From Granulosicoccus sp. (GTDB lineage: Bacteria; Pseudomonadota; Gammaproteobacteria; Granulosicoccales; Granulosicoccaceae): DNA of 46,701 nucleotides. The DNA is taken from contig JALZVU010000118.1 of the NCBI GenBank assembly GCA_023301795.1, forward strand, positions 1-46,701, read 5' to 3'. The translations under genes and the position numbers were made by a program. Below, piece after piece: positions 26,253-35,023 of this stretch. The notes beneath the pieces are model-generated. The model made no database searches. It was given only the letters and a program-made list of their open reading frames with translations, and had not been told where the DNA came from. Every line of letters begins with the position of its first letter. Position 1 is the first letter of the stretch.

Positions 26253-27497
26253 ATGCGCCCCACCTACCGGCTGATTGTTCCAATCATGTTGGCATGCTCA
26301 GTGTCCTTGTTCAATACCTCACCGGTCTCGGCGCAAAGCAATGCCGAATTACTCGATGAAACACGTCGAATAAATGCAAGGATGGCAGAGCTTGAAGCAA
26401 AAATATTGAAGGCAGAAGAGCGCGCACTTGCGGCTGAAGCGAAAGCTGAAGCCATCGAAGATAAATCTGACACCCCTCCCAATACCACTGGCCTCAAAGG
26501 TGCCAGACTTGCTTTTTCCGGTCATCTGAATCGTGGCCTATTGTTTTACGATGACGGTGAAGAAGATGATATCAGGCATGTCGACAACGATAATAGCTCT
26601 ACGCGCATGCGCGTCATCGGCGATGCAGACATTACCAGCGAGCTTACCGTCGGCACAATCTTCGAGGTGCAGTTCGAATCAAACTCTAGCCGTGATATTC
26701 AGCAGACCGATACCGGCAGTGTCCTGAGCTCGAATAGTTTCACCGAGCGCAAAATGGAAATCTATATCGACCATCAGCGGTTTGGGCGTTTGTGGCTTGG
26801 CCAAGGCGACAGTGCATCCATAGGGACGTCGCTGGTAGATTTTTCAGGAACCACCGTCGTTGGCTATTCAGGCCTCTCGGACGTTGGTGCATCGCTGCTG
26901 TTCCGTGATACAAACACCGGTGAGCTGAGCACCATCGAAATGGGAGACGTTTTAAGGAACTTTGATGGTCTGGCACGCGATGATCGTATTCGCTATGACA
27001 CCCCAGAATATAACGGTTTCAAGCTTTCAACGTCGATTGCTGATGATGATGAGAAAGACCTGTCGCTGCGCTACAACACCAGCCTCGGCGGCTTGAAAAT
27101 CGGCGCTGCTGCATCTTATTCAGACCGAACAGCAGGAGTGGATCAATACAACGGCTCTTTCTCGGTTCTGCACTCACAGTCAGGGTTGAGCGTTACGGCC
27201 GCTACGGGGTCACAAAGCCGAACTGGAAGCGACCCCACCTTCGTCTATGGCAAGCTTGGCTTTCAACAGCAACGGTTTGCATTTGGCAAAACTGCCGTGT
27301 CTATCGACACCTACTATGCGGAGAACACCAACGTTGAAGGTGATGAGAGTTTTGCTGTAGGGACGCAAGTAGTACAGGGAATCTCGTCAGTAGGAACCGA
27401 GATCTTCCTTGGCGCACGGTTGGTGGATCACGAAACACCCGGCCAGGATCTGGATGAGGTAGCTACGATTCTCACTGGCGCACGGGTGAAATTCTGA
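26253..27497 (+). CDS. Outer-membrane porin (DcaP-like)
   Basis: A 414-residue outer-membrane protein with a signal peptide (MRPTYRLIVPIMLACSVSLF...VSAQS, cleaved near residue 28). A coiled coil follows at residues ~30-75 (NAELLDETRRINARMAELEAKILKAEERALAAEAKAEA), as in trimeric DcaP-type porins, and then an alternating beta-barrel of ~330 residues, ending with phenylalanine (GARVKF), the expected C-terminal signature. Substrate unknown. AAAGAAAAG upstream of the ATG serves as ribosome-binding site. It may take up the amines or sugars used nearby. Confidence 0.82.
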   Translation: MRPTYRLIVPIMLACSVSLFNTSPVSAQSNAELLDETRRINARMAELEAKILKAEERALAAEAKAEAIEDKSDTPPNTTGLKGARLAFSGHLNRGLLFYDDGEEDDIRHVDNDNSSTRMRVIGDADITSELTVGTIFEVQFESNSSRDIQQTDTGSVLSSNSFTERKMEIYIDHQRFGRLWLGQGDSASIGTSLVDFSGTTVVGYSGLSDVGASLLFRDTNTGELSTIEMGDVLRNFDGLARDDRIRYDTPEYNGFKLSTSIADDDEKDLSLRYNTSLGGLKIGAAASYSDRTAGVDQYNGSFSVLHSQSGLSVTAATGSQSRTGSDPTFVYGKLGFQQQRFAFGKTAVSIDTYYAENTNVEGDESFAVGTQVVQGISSVGTEIFLGARLVDHETPGQDLDEVATILTGARVKF

Positions 27498-27588
27498 AAT
27501 CCAGCCAAGGTGGCTGCGCGGTAGAAACTAATCGTCTGCGAAGGCTCCTAGCCAGGACTATTGAAGACACGCAGCAGGGTCGAGACGA

Positions 27589-27630
27589 GTGTCCCTAACT
27601 GGGCGTCCCCAACCGAGCGTCCCCAACCAA
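27589..27630. repeat. Three tandem 14-bp repeats
   Basis: Three adjacent near-identical 14-bp units (GTGTCCCTAACTGG, GCGTCCCCAACCGA, GCGTCCCCAACCAA) sit in the convergent gap after the porin gene. They are probably a small local expansion; they do not form a hairpin with each other. Confidence 0.6.
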
Positions 27631-27706
27631 AAGCCGTTCCTGTAGCTGATACCCTAGTAGGTAAAACCCAATAGGGGGTGAGGGTCAGGATCAATCAATA
27701 CGGCTA

Positions 27707-30505
27707 TTACTGTCCAGCACCAGCTCTAAGCAACGCATCGAAATAGCGAACCCCCATCTCCCTCAACGCATCGCTACCAAAATGAATGCAGGAACCGGTA
27801 CCGCACGGAAAACCGTTTGACGGTACTAGATCATCATGCAGTGACACATCACTGTAGGGAACCAGCGAGCTGATGGAACGTAGAACACTGTCGACAACAA
27901 GTTCGTCGCTACTTGGGCTGCTGAAATCACCTCTTGAATCGCTGCCACGGCTTAGAGTGCCTGCAACAAAGGGGATAGAAGCATCGATGCCACGCGCACT
28001 TGGCCCTCGGGCATCAACCTCAATGCGCGATCGAAACTGCTCAACCAAGTTCACCAGATTCTGTTCATACGATGGCGCACAGTCAGCAGAAACATCAGCC
28101 TCACCTTGTAACCAGAGAATGCCACGAAGGATTCCGCCCGTTTCCAAAATTGCACTGTTAACACGACTCAACGCACGATCGAATAACAAGGTGTTGCCCA
28201 GCGAAGGATTCGTTGGCGTGGTGGCATTCCACTGTGCGTCCAGCGAGGTGCCGCCGCAAAAACCAGTGCCCGCCCATGCGGCCGGTACCAGAACAACATT
28301 ACGCGTAGTTCCATTCAAGGCTTGCTTGGCAAACGTCAGACCCAAACCAATGGTGTCGCCTTCTTTGGCCAATGAATCCGGGTCTACCGGCACATGCAAC
28401 GGATCCTCGGCAGACACAATGAAGGGCGCTGCAACATTCACCGATGCACTACTAAAATCTGCAGGGCTGACAAAACGGCTTCGCTCGTTGGCCGTTACAT
28501 TGAGCTGACGTATTCGCAAATCAACAGCATCAGCCTGTCCGGCTCCTGCCTGCTTTGCACCCTGCTCGCTAAAGCCCACCATATTGCTTTGACCGACAAG
28601 CAGGTAGATGTCATCCCGCTCTACCGGCGTTACGGCAACAGTGACACTGACCGTATCGGTAACGTCGCCATTGCGAGCTGTAATCGTAAAGCGTCGTTGC
28701 TGTGCACTTATGGGAAGTACATCGATATCCAGACTCAGGCTCAAGGTGCTCTGTATTTCGTCTGATACCAACTCATCGTCTGAAAAATTCATTCCCACCA
28801 GAGACGTATTAAAACCACCTTCCCCTTCGACACTGAGCGCCACAGTTCCGTTGAAGCCTGCCTGGCGGCTTAGCGATACGGGAATCTGGATACCGGCACT
28901 ATCGCCTTCACGCAGATTATAGGCTGCTTGCGCAATAGTGACATCAAACGGTGCGGTGACAGGAGTCCCTCCGTCATCAGTTACCGTCAAGGTAATGGTC
29001 TCGTTGGTCCGTAAATCTGTATCTGCGAGATCGAAGGCGGTCACCGTGATGTCGAAACTCCCAACATCTGCCGACGTGGGTGTCCAGCGAAGTGAACGTG
29101 TTCCATCACGGTTATCTACATTCTCCATTCCTGGTGGCAAGGCACTGGTCAGGATGCCCGCTGCACCGCCATCCAGATCAACCGGGCTAAGCCGTTGCTC
29201 GAACTGCTCACCCACACGTAAGGTCTGATCGCTAAGATTGCTGAAAAAAGGCGGCTGATTAGCACTACCCAACAAGCTAAGACGATCAGACTGTGCTGAA
29301 AAGTTATTGAAATTATCGAACGCAACCACGGCGTAGGAAAATGCCTGGCCCGCTTCTACTGTGTCAGCAAACGATGTGGTTCTCACCGTCGTCAGGTAAT
29401 CGTTGTTTCGATAGACGTTGTAACCCGCCACGTCCGCAACACTGGTGGAAGCCTCCCAGCTCAACACAACAGTGGTTTGGCCGCTTGAGGTGGTAGTCAC
29501 ACCTTCAAGACCCGTGGGAACCGAGGGTGGCACGCCAGGATCGGTGGAGCCTGGTCCTACTGGCAATATCAACGAGGCGGAAGCGCTAGAAAAGTTGCCA
29601 TCAAAGTCGAAGGAAACAACAGAAAAAGCATTACGACTGCCAGCGGCAACCTCACCCACATACTCTGTTGAAAAACGAGTAGCGATATATTGTGCATCAC
29701 GGTAGATGTTATAGCCAGCAACTGCCTGATCATCAACGGCCTCATCCCACGTGACCGTGACAGTATCTGTAGCGTCGCCCGCCTGGACGTCACCGCTTAG
29801 ATTCTCGGGAGGTTCAGGACTTATCGTGGTATCCACCGGCCCTCTATCTGGCAAAGTAATGCTGCTTGAGCGCTGAGAAAAATTACGGCGAATATCGAAA
29901 GCCACGACATAGAATGAGGTTACTGCGCCTTCTGAAACGGTACCTGTATAGCTTGGCTGACCGACCGTGGTCAGGTATTGATTGTTTTGATAAACGTTAT
30001 AACCTAGCACCGCTTCATCATCAGTGGAGGCGTCCCATTGCAGGGTCACCGATGTGCCATCAATGACACCACTCAACATTGCCGGAACCGTCGGCGGAAT
30101 TGTCAGATCGGAAGGCACCAGAGCTTCTGGCAAGGTAACGCTGTCTGAGGCGGGGGAAAATCCGCGAGGTGCTTCGTCGAAAGCAACAACGTAGAAAGAA
30201 TACAAGGTATTCGGCTCTACCTCACCGGTGTATGCATTCTCGAACACGGTGGTGACATAGGCGTTGTTACGGTAGACGTTATAGCCAACTACCCTGTCGT
30301 CTACATCGGTTGACACATCCCAGCTAAGCGACACAACATCGTCGCTGATGTTTCCGGCAAGATTTTGTGCCTGAGCGGGAGGCTGACCATCGGCAAGCGC
30401 TGGCAAGGAAACCAGCCAGCAAAGAACGATTAGCGCGAAGTGATACGATCTAAACAGATTCTTAAGCACGGTGTTCCATATGTCCGCCAAATATATTCCT
30501 TTCAT
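27707..30505 (-). CDS. Secreted multi-FN3 sialate O-acetylesterase-like protein
   Basis: About 932 residues, using the ATG start (MKGIYLADIWN) rather than the TTG nine codons upstream. An N-terminal signal peptide ends at LVSLPALA. Four fibronectin type III domains follow (about 43-126, 139-218, 232-315 and 328-412), each with GYN(V/I)YR-type repeats. Next are an Ig-like PIG domain (416-510), a Calx-beta-like segment (518-627) and a C-terminal SASA/SGNH esterase (632-932). DIYLLVGQSNMVG puts the nucleophile serine near 640; GILWLQGEADV and HFGSDALREMG supply later blocks. It is likely to deacetylate an external glycan. Exact sugar not inferable. Confidence 0.82.
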   Translation of the reverse strand: MKGIYLADIWNTVLKNLFRSYHFALIVLCWLVSLPALADGQPPAQAQNLAGNISDDVVSLSWDVSTDVDDRVVGYNVYRNNAYVTTVFENAYTGEVEPNTLYSFYVVAFDEAPRGFSPASDSVTLPEALVPSDLTIPPTVPAMLSGVIDGTSVTLQWDASTDDEAVLGYNVYQNNQYLTTVGQPSYTGTVSEGAVTSFYVVAFDIRRNFSQRSSSITLPDRGPVDTTISPEPPENLSGDVQAGDATDTVTVTWDEAVDDQAVAGYNIYRDAQYIATRFSTEYVGEVAAGSRNAFSVVSFDFDGNFSSASASLILPVGPGSTDPGVPPSVPTGLEGVTTTSSGQTTVVLSWEASTSVADVAGYNVYRNNDYLTTVRTTSFADTVEAGQAFSYAVVAFDNFNNFSAQSDRLSLLGSANQPPFFSNLSDQTLRVGEQFEQRLSPVDLDGGAAGILTSALPPGMENVDNRDGTRSLRWTPTSADVGSFDITVTAFDLADTDLRTNETITLTVTDDGGTPVTAPFDVTIAQAAYNLREGDSAGIQIPVSLSRQAGFNGTVALSVEGEGGFNTSLVGMNFSDDELVSDEIQSTLSLSLDIDVLPISAQQRRFTITARNGDVTDTVSVTVAVTPVERDDIYLLVGQSNMVGFSEQGAKQAGAGQADAVDLRIRQLNVTANERSRFVSPADFSSASVNVAAPFIVSAEDPLHVPVDPDSLAKEGDTIGLGLTFAKQALNGTTRNVVLVPAAWAGTGFCGGTSLDAQWNATTPTNPSLGNTLLFDRALSRVNSAILETGGILRGILWLQGEADVSADCAPSYEQNLVNLVEQFRSRIEVDARGPSARGIDASIPFVAGTLSRGSDSRGDFSSPSSDELVVDSVLRSISSLVPYSDVSLHDDLVPSNGFPCGTGSCIHFGSDALREMGVRYFDALLRAGAGQ

Positions 30506-30604
30506 AGTGGCTGGGGGTGGACGCTCTGTCAACAGTGAAATTAAAAATTATCGTGAATCACCTCACAAAATAAAAAACATACGGTGACAAATAAATGAAA
30601 TTGG

Positions 30605-31891
30605 CTACTCACTCAAAGCCGTAGAGCTCAGACGGTAGAAACAGGCCAGCCTGTGGAGCATTTGCATGACTGACAACCAGGCGATGAGCTCTACAATCGC
30701 CGCGGCAGATAGGTTGCTGTCACGACAAGCTTCGAGTAGATCGCTGCTGATTTCAGCAGGACTCGGCGAGGCTGCTTTCGCCAGTAACAACAACGTTTTT
30801 GCTGTTTGATCATTAACGGGTGGCTCACCGTCAGTGCTTTGTGTGTAGTGCTCCACTGCGTCCATTTGCGCCGAATCAACTCCATGCGCCAGGCCAACCA
30901 CACGAATCTCTTCTGCCAATGCGGCATCGGCAACAACCGTTGCAAACACCACACCAGCCATGGCCTTCACATCCAGCCCAATGTGTGTGGTTTGCGGATT
31001 CAGGTTTTCACGCAGCGCAGAGGCAACTGCTCTGATGCCGCGAGCATTGTGCATGAGCGAGAGTACGGGAAAATTGTGCCCCGAAATATCTTGCAAAAAA
31101 TTGCCAACTGCAGGCCAGCTGTCTGGGACCCCTTGTTGCCATTGTTTGTCCAGACGCAATGCAGCGGGTGCATAACGAATCACTGACAGTTTCGTCAACA
31201 AGGTATCCGCCGCTGGAGGCGCAGTCGACTGCTCTCCATGATCAAGGAATCTGCCGGCTGTGCCAGGACTCCAGTCCGCACCCATCGTTGATTGTGTCTC
31301 CGCAACAGCTGAGGCCTCAAGCTCAACACCAATTGCATCCATGAACTTATTAAGAAACCCCATCATGACCACCCCCAGCACTATCCATTCAGCATCGGCG
31401 GGTTTAAAGCACTCTAATAAAGCGTATTTCTCATTGCTGCTTAATTCGCAGGGAATGCGCGCTAGTGATCGGGCAACAGCGATAGTCGCCAGCTCCTGCG
31501 CGCTGAACTCGTCACCTCCAACCAATGCACGGGCCACTTTTTCCGGCGACATTCCTCGGCGAAGAGCAAATGAACACGTATGTGCTGAGCAATAAGGGCA
31601 CTCTGCAGATCGACTTGCCACGTAAGTCCCCAGACCAACAATAGCTTTTGGAGCGCCGCCCATGCCGAATATTCCAAACGGCAGGTTCAGAAAGTTCGGC
31701 ACAACGATATTATAAGTGCGGAACGCCGGTGGCCATATTTCCAGGTAGGTATCACAATTGGGAACAACACCAATAAGCACCTCTACCAATTTCAGTAAGG
31801 CGCCGTAGCGCTCGTGCAATGTAGACATTGGGACAATGTCATCTCGGAGCAATGAGGCCAAGACATCAACATTATCGGTTTGTGAGTCCAT
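30605..31891 (-). CDS. Double AhpD/carboxymuconolactone decarboxylase-fold protein
   Basis: A 428-residue protein with two AhpD-like halves. The first carries the full redox motif AECPYCSAHTCSF, with E97, C98, C101 and H104. The second, from about residue 230, has the same helical layout (SAAAIVELIAWLSVMQMLHR) but no CxxC and is probably a structural copy. AhpD-type proteins are peroxidase-like thiol reductants; others act in aromatic degradation. The start is the ATG just inside a GTG. Nothing nearby names the substrate. Confidence 0.8.
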   Translation of the reverse strand: MDSQTDNVDVLASLLRDDIVPMSTLHERYGALLKLVEVLIGVVPNCDTYLEIWPPAFRTYNIVVPNFLNLPFGIFGMGGAPKAIVGLGTYVASRSAECPYCSAHTCSFALRRGMSPEKVARALVGGDEFSAQELATIAVARSLARIPCELSSNEKYALLECFKPADAEWIVLGVVMMGFLNKFMDAIGVELEASAVAETQSTMGADWSPGTAGRFLDHGEQSTAPPAADTLLTKLSVIRYAPAALRLDKQWQQGVPDSWPAVGNFLQDISGHNFPVLSLMHNARGIRAVASALRENLNPQTTHIGLDVKAMAGVVFATVVADAALAEEIRVVGLAHGVDSAQMDAVEHYTQSTDGEPPVNDQTAKTLLLLAKAASPSPAEISSDLLEACRDSNLSAAAIVELIAWLSVMQMLHRLACFYRLSSTALSE

Positions 31892-32037
31892 CACACAACA
31901 ATTCCTGAAGGTTTTCTCGCATGTTGACGCAATGCGTCTAAATCATCAAGAGCAGCCTCAAAAACGTCATCGTGATCAGGATCATCCTGTGCACAATATG
32001 ACAATTTTGTATTGCGCCGACTCCAGCGCAAGATTGC

Positions 32038-32511
32038 CTAACTCACCATAAAACTGGCATTTCCTGTGGCAATCAACGTACCCGCTTGGTTCTTCAATGA
32101 CGACCGGGAAACGCCAAGCCGCCTACCCAGCCGCACAACTTCAGCCGTTGCAATAAAGTGCTCGCCAATGCCTGGCCTTAGATAGTCCACACGCATGTCA
32201 ATGGTTGCAAAATTAGCAAACCGGTTCATTACCTGATCCGCAGTCTCTGCGGTGTGGTAATCGGCTACCCCCATCATGATGGCCAACCCTGCGGTAACGT
32301 CCATCACCGTTGCAATCAAACCACCGTGCAGCCGCCCGTATAAAAAATGCCCCACATACTCAGGACGCATATCGAACGATATCGTGACAGGCGCAGGCGA
32401 CAAACTGACCACTCGCAGGCCCAGATGTTCATTAAAAGAGATCTGATGCTCGAACAACCGCGTGATACGGGCGTGCAGTTCGGCTTGTTCTTCTGGAGAG
32501 CGTGTTGGCAT
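32038..32511 (-). CDS. Hotdog-fold thioesterase (YiiD/PaaI-like)
   Basis: A 157-residue protein with the hotdog thioesterase signature HLGLRVVSLSPAPVTISFDMRPEYVGHFLYGRLHGGLIATVMDVTAGLAIMMG, residues ~29-80, where HGG is the conserved turn and D71 a likely catalytic residue. It would hydrolyse an acyl-CoA; the acyl group is unknown. It lies downstream of tdm on the same strand but about 130 bp away, with a hairpin between, so it is probably a separate transcript. Confidence 0.82.
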   Translation of the reverse strand: MPTRSPEEQAELHARITRLFEHQISFNEHLGLRVVSLSPAPVTISFDMRPEYVGHFLYGRLHGGLIATVMDVTAGLAIMMGVADYHTAETADQVMNRFANFATIDMRVDYLRPGIGEHFIATAEVVRLGRRLGVSRSSLKNQAGTLIATGNASFMVS

Positions 32512-32536
32512 ACGGCATTTTTACCTTGGAGAGCAG

Positions 32537-32557
32537 CTGCCCAAACGTCGTGGGCAG
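32537..32557 (-). terminator. Candidate terminator after tdm
   Basis: CTGCCCA and TGGGCAG arms (7 bp) enclose a 7-base loop, about 90 bp past the tdm stop and close to the thioesterase start. There is no T tract, so it could be a terminator or a leader structure. Confidence 0.35.
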
Positions 32558-32644
32558 ACCACTACCAACGATATCAGACGAAGTATCTCTTAACCCTAGT
32601 GTTTACATATTCTCTATCAGAACGGCTTCGCTCAGTATCCATGA

Positions 32645-35023
32645 TCAAGCGTAGTTACCTTTAACTCGCTCTTTAGTCGGATCAAAGTGCGGACAGGCAA
32701 CAACGGTTGCCAACAATCGTTTCTGCACCCCATCCAGCTGCCCCACTTCTACCACTGTACCTTTTAAAGCATGGGCCATATCAATACGTGCAAGCGCAAT
32801 GGTTTTACCCAATATGGGTGATTTGACGGCAGAGGTGATCTCACCTACCTGGGCACGCCCTACTCGTACGCAATCGCCTGAGGAGGGCACCACGCCACCT
32901 TCAAGATCCAGCCCCATGAGCACACGCTGCGGGTGCAACTTGCGTTGCTCCAGAACAGATCGCCCGATAAAATCATCCGGCTTGGATTTAAGCGGCACGG
33001 TAAAGCCAATGCCTGCCTCGTAAGGATCTGTGCGGTCGTCAAATTCGTAGCCTGCGAAAATCAATCCGCTTTCTATACGCAACATATCCAATGCCGCCAA
33101 GCCCAACGGCACCATACCTCGGGGCTCACCCGCTTTCCAGATGGCATCAAATACCACTCTGGCATCATTGGGATGGCAGAACACTTCATATCCCAGCTCC
33201 CCTGAATAACCGGTACGACTTACCACCACCGCAGCTCCATGAAAATCACCGATACGGGCAATGCTGAATCGAAACCAGCCCAACTCATCAATGGTCGGCT
33301 GCAAGGGTGCTGTCCAAATGACATCCGCCAGTATCTCTCTGGATAAGGGGCCTTGCACTGCCACATTGCACAGGTGTTCAGTGCTGTTGCGCACCCAGGC
33401 ATTCAGCTTGTAAGTCTCCGCCAGTTCACGCAACATCAGGCCACTATCGTCATTGCCACCGATCCAGCGAAAATTATTATCACCCAGACGAAACACTGTG
33501 CCGTCATCCACCATACCGCCGTGCTCATAGCACATGGCCGTGTAAACCACCTGCCCCACAGACAGTTTCTTCATGTCTCGTGTGACAGCCAGCTGCATTA
33601 ATTTCTCAGCATCAGGCCCCGTCACCTCATATTTTCTCAACGGAGACAAATCCATGATTGCCGCTTTTTCACGACACCCCCAGTACTCGGCAATGGTGCC
33701 GTATTGGGTCATCGTGTTAGCCAACCAGTATCCGTTGTACTCGATAAAGTCTCGAGTATGCTCGGCAAAGCAGGCATGGAAACCTGTTTCCTGCGTTTGT
33801 TCCACATCTGCCTCCGGTGTTTTTCTGAAACCGATTGATCGTTTGAATAGTTGTTTATCGTCGTAGACGCGTGCCTGAATATCAGTAGGGTTCCAGCCAT
33901 TGGCAGGGTCCACATCACATGGGCAAGCCGTGGCAACACAGACAAGATCTGTTAATGCTCGCAACAGGACAAAATCACCCGGGCGCGACCACGGATCATC
34001 CATCAAGATAGCGTTGCTATCGTCTAACAGAGTATTGAAGAAAAAATTGATGGCAGGCCATCCACCACGTGGTCGTATTCCAAACGTATTCAGTTGATGA
34101 TTGATATTGTCTGAACAATTGCGATGCCCCGGGTAACCCAGATCTTCATAGTAGCGAGCAGTACACGCCAACCCAAAGGTATCGTGTCGTCCACAGGTAT
34201 CCTGCACGATCTCCACAAGCGGTTCGTGATCACTGCTGTAGTATTTAGCGAACAACCCAGGTGCCGGGTATAGAGATCCGCCCAGCGATCGCGTTGTAGT
34301 CGGATCAATATCGCGCTCTAACCCCTTATCTAATGCGCTAGCAGAAAACGCCTGAAAATCAGAACATTCACGTCCCTGAACATCTAGAATCTGTATGTAT
34401 TGACCCGTCTTGACTTCAAAGGGCTTGGCCTCGCCAGGCTGAATATTTTCATCAAACAAGGGCTCTGCCAAGGGTGCTGGTGCATGCAATGTATCACCCA
34501 CTTGTCTGACCGACACACGTTCAATAAACACGACAACATCAGACGGTACGTTTTGCTCGTGCGCAGACATGGGGCCACCCGGGGCTGCAATACACAGTAG
34601 GCCACCTGACATCACTGTGACGCTACGCAACTCTCCGGCATTCGACTCGCCGCTGAACAGTTCAACACGGTCGGCTTTTTCAAGAGAGAAACCTGAATCC
34701 TCAAGCAGCTTCATGATGCGCGCGCCCGAAGCACTTCCATCGCTTAAGGTCTGACGTAATCCAACAGCGGCCCCGGAACCCTTGACACCCAACATACCCG
34801 CATCTGATGTGCCATCAGGCGAAAAATGCACTAGCTCTACAGCCTGAAGGCCAGCAACATCCATCACGTTAACAACATCGCCCACCTCAACTTCCAGAGC
34901 ACGCGAGCCTCCACCAGGCACAGTATGGCGTTCCACATTGTCTGGCAATACCGGCATGCCGGGCGTGCTCACGCCTGAACGCGAAAACGGTGCAGTAAAG
35001 CTTGCCAGCAAAGCGGTGCTCAT
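32645..35023 (-). CDS. tdm: Trimethylamine N-oxide demethylase
   Basis: A 792-residue two-part enzyme that splits TMAO to dimethylamine and a formaldehyde-level unit. The N-terminal half is DUF1989-like. D222 (RECSDF), C287 (FGLACT), C367 and C369 (ACPCD) occupy the positions of the catalytic Asp and three zinc cysteines described for Methylocella Tdm (offset +24, from memory). Residues ~30-175 look like a degenerate copy of the same domain (GDVVNVMDVAGLQAVELV against GQYIQILDVQGRECSDFQAF). The C-terminal ~380 residues are a GcvT-type tetrahydrofolate domain (MDLSPLRKYEVTGPDAEKLM, VSRTGYSGELGYEVFC). It overlaps tmoW by four bases (ATGA), and is the last gene of tmoXVW-tdm. Confidence 0.9.
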   Translation of the reverse strand: MSTALLASFTAPFSRSGVSTPGMPVLPDNVERHTVPGGGSRALEVEVGDVVNVMDVAGLQAVELVHFSPDGTSDAGMLGVKGSGAAVGLRQTLSDGSASGARIMKLLEDSGFSLEKADRVELFSGESNAGELRSVTVMSGGLLCIAAPGGPMSAHEQNVPSDVVVFIERVSVRQVGDTLHAPAPLAEPLFDENIQPGEAKPFEVKTGQYIQILDVQGRECSDFQAFSASALDKGLERDIDPTTTRSLGGSLYPAPGLFAKYYSSDHEPLVEIVQDTCGRHDTFGLACTARYYEDLGYPGHRNCSDNINHQLNTFGIRPRGGWPAINFFFNTLLDDSNAILMDDPWSRPGDFVLLRALTDLVCVATACPCDVDPANGWNPTDIQARVYDDKQLFKRSIGFRKTPEADVEQTQETGFHACFAEHTRDFIEYNGYWLANTMTQYGTIAEYWGCREKAAIMDLSPLRKYEVTGPDAEKLMQLAVTRDMKKLSVGQVVYTAMCYEHGGMVDDGTVFRLGDNNFRWIGGNDDSGLMLRELAETYKLNAWVRNSTEHLCNVAVQGPLSREILADVIWTAPLQPTIDELGWFRFSIARIGDFHGAAVVVSRTGYSGELGYEVFCHPNDARVVFDAIWKAGEPRGMVPLGLAALDMLRIESGLIFAGYEFDDRTDPYEAGIGFTVPLKSKPDDFIGRSVLEQRKLHPQRVLMGLDLEGGVVPSSGDCVRVGRAQVGEITSAVKSPILGKTIALARIDMAHALKGTVVEVGQLDGVQKRLLATVVACPHFDPTKERVKGNYA

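Noticed and set aside
27707-30505. Regular repeats, initially a CRISPR-like look
   Set aside because: They are protein-coding FN3 repeats of ~95 codons, diverged at DNA level, with no spacer structure.
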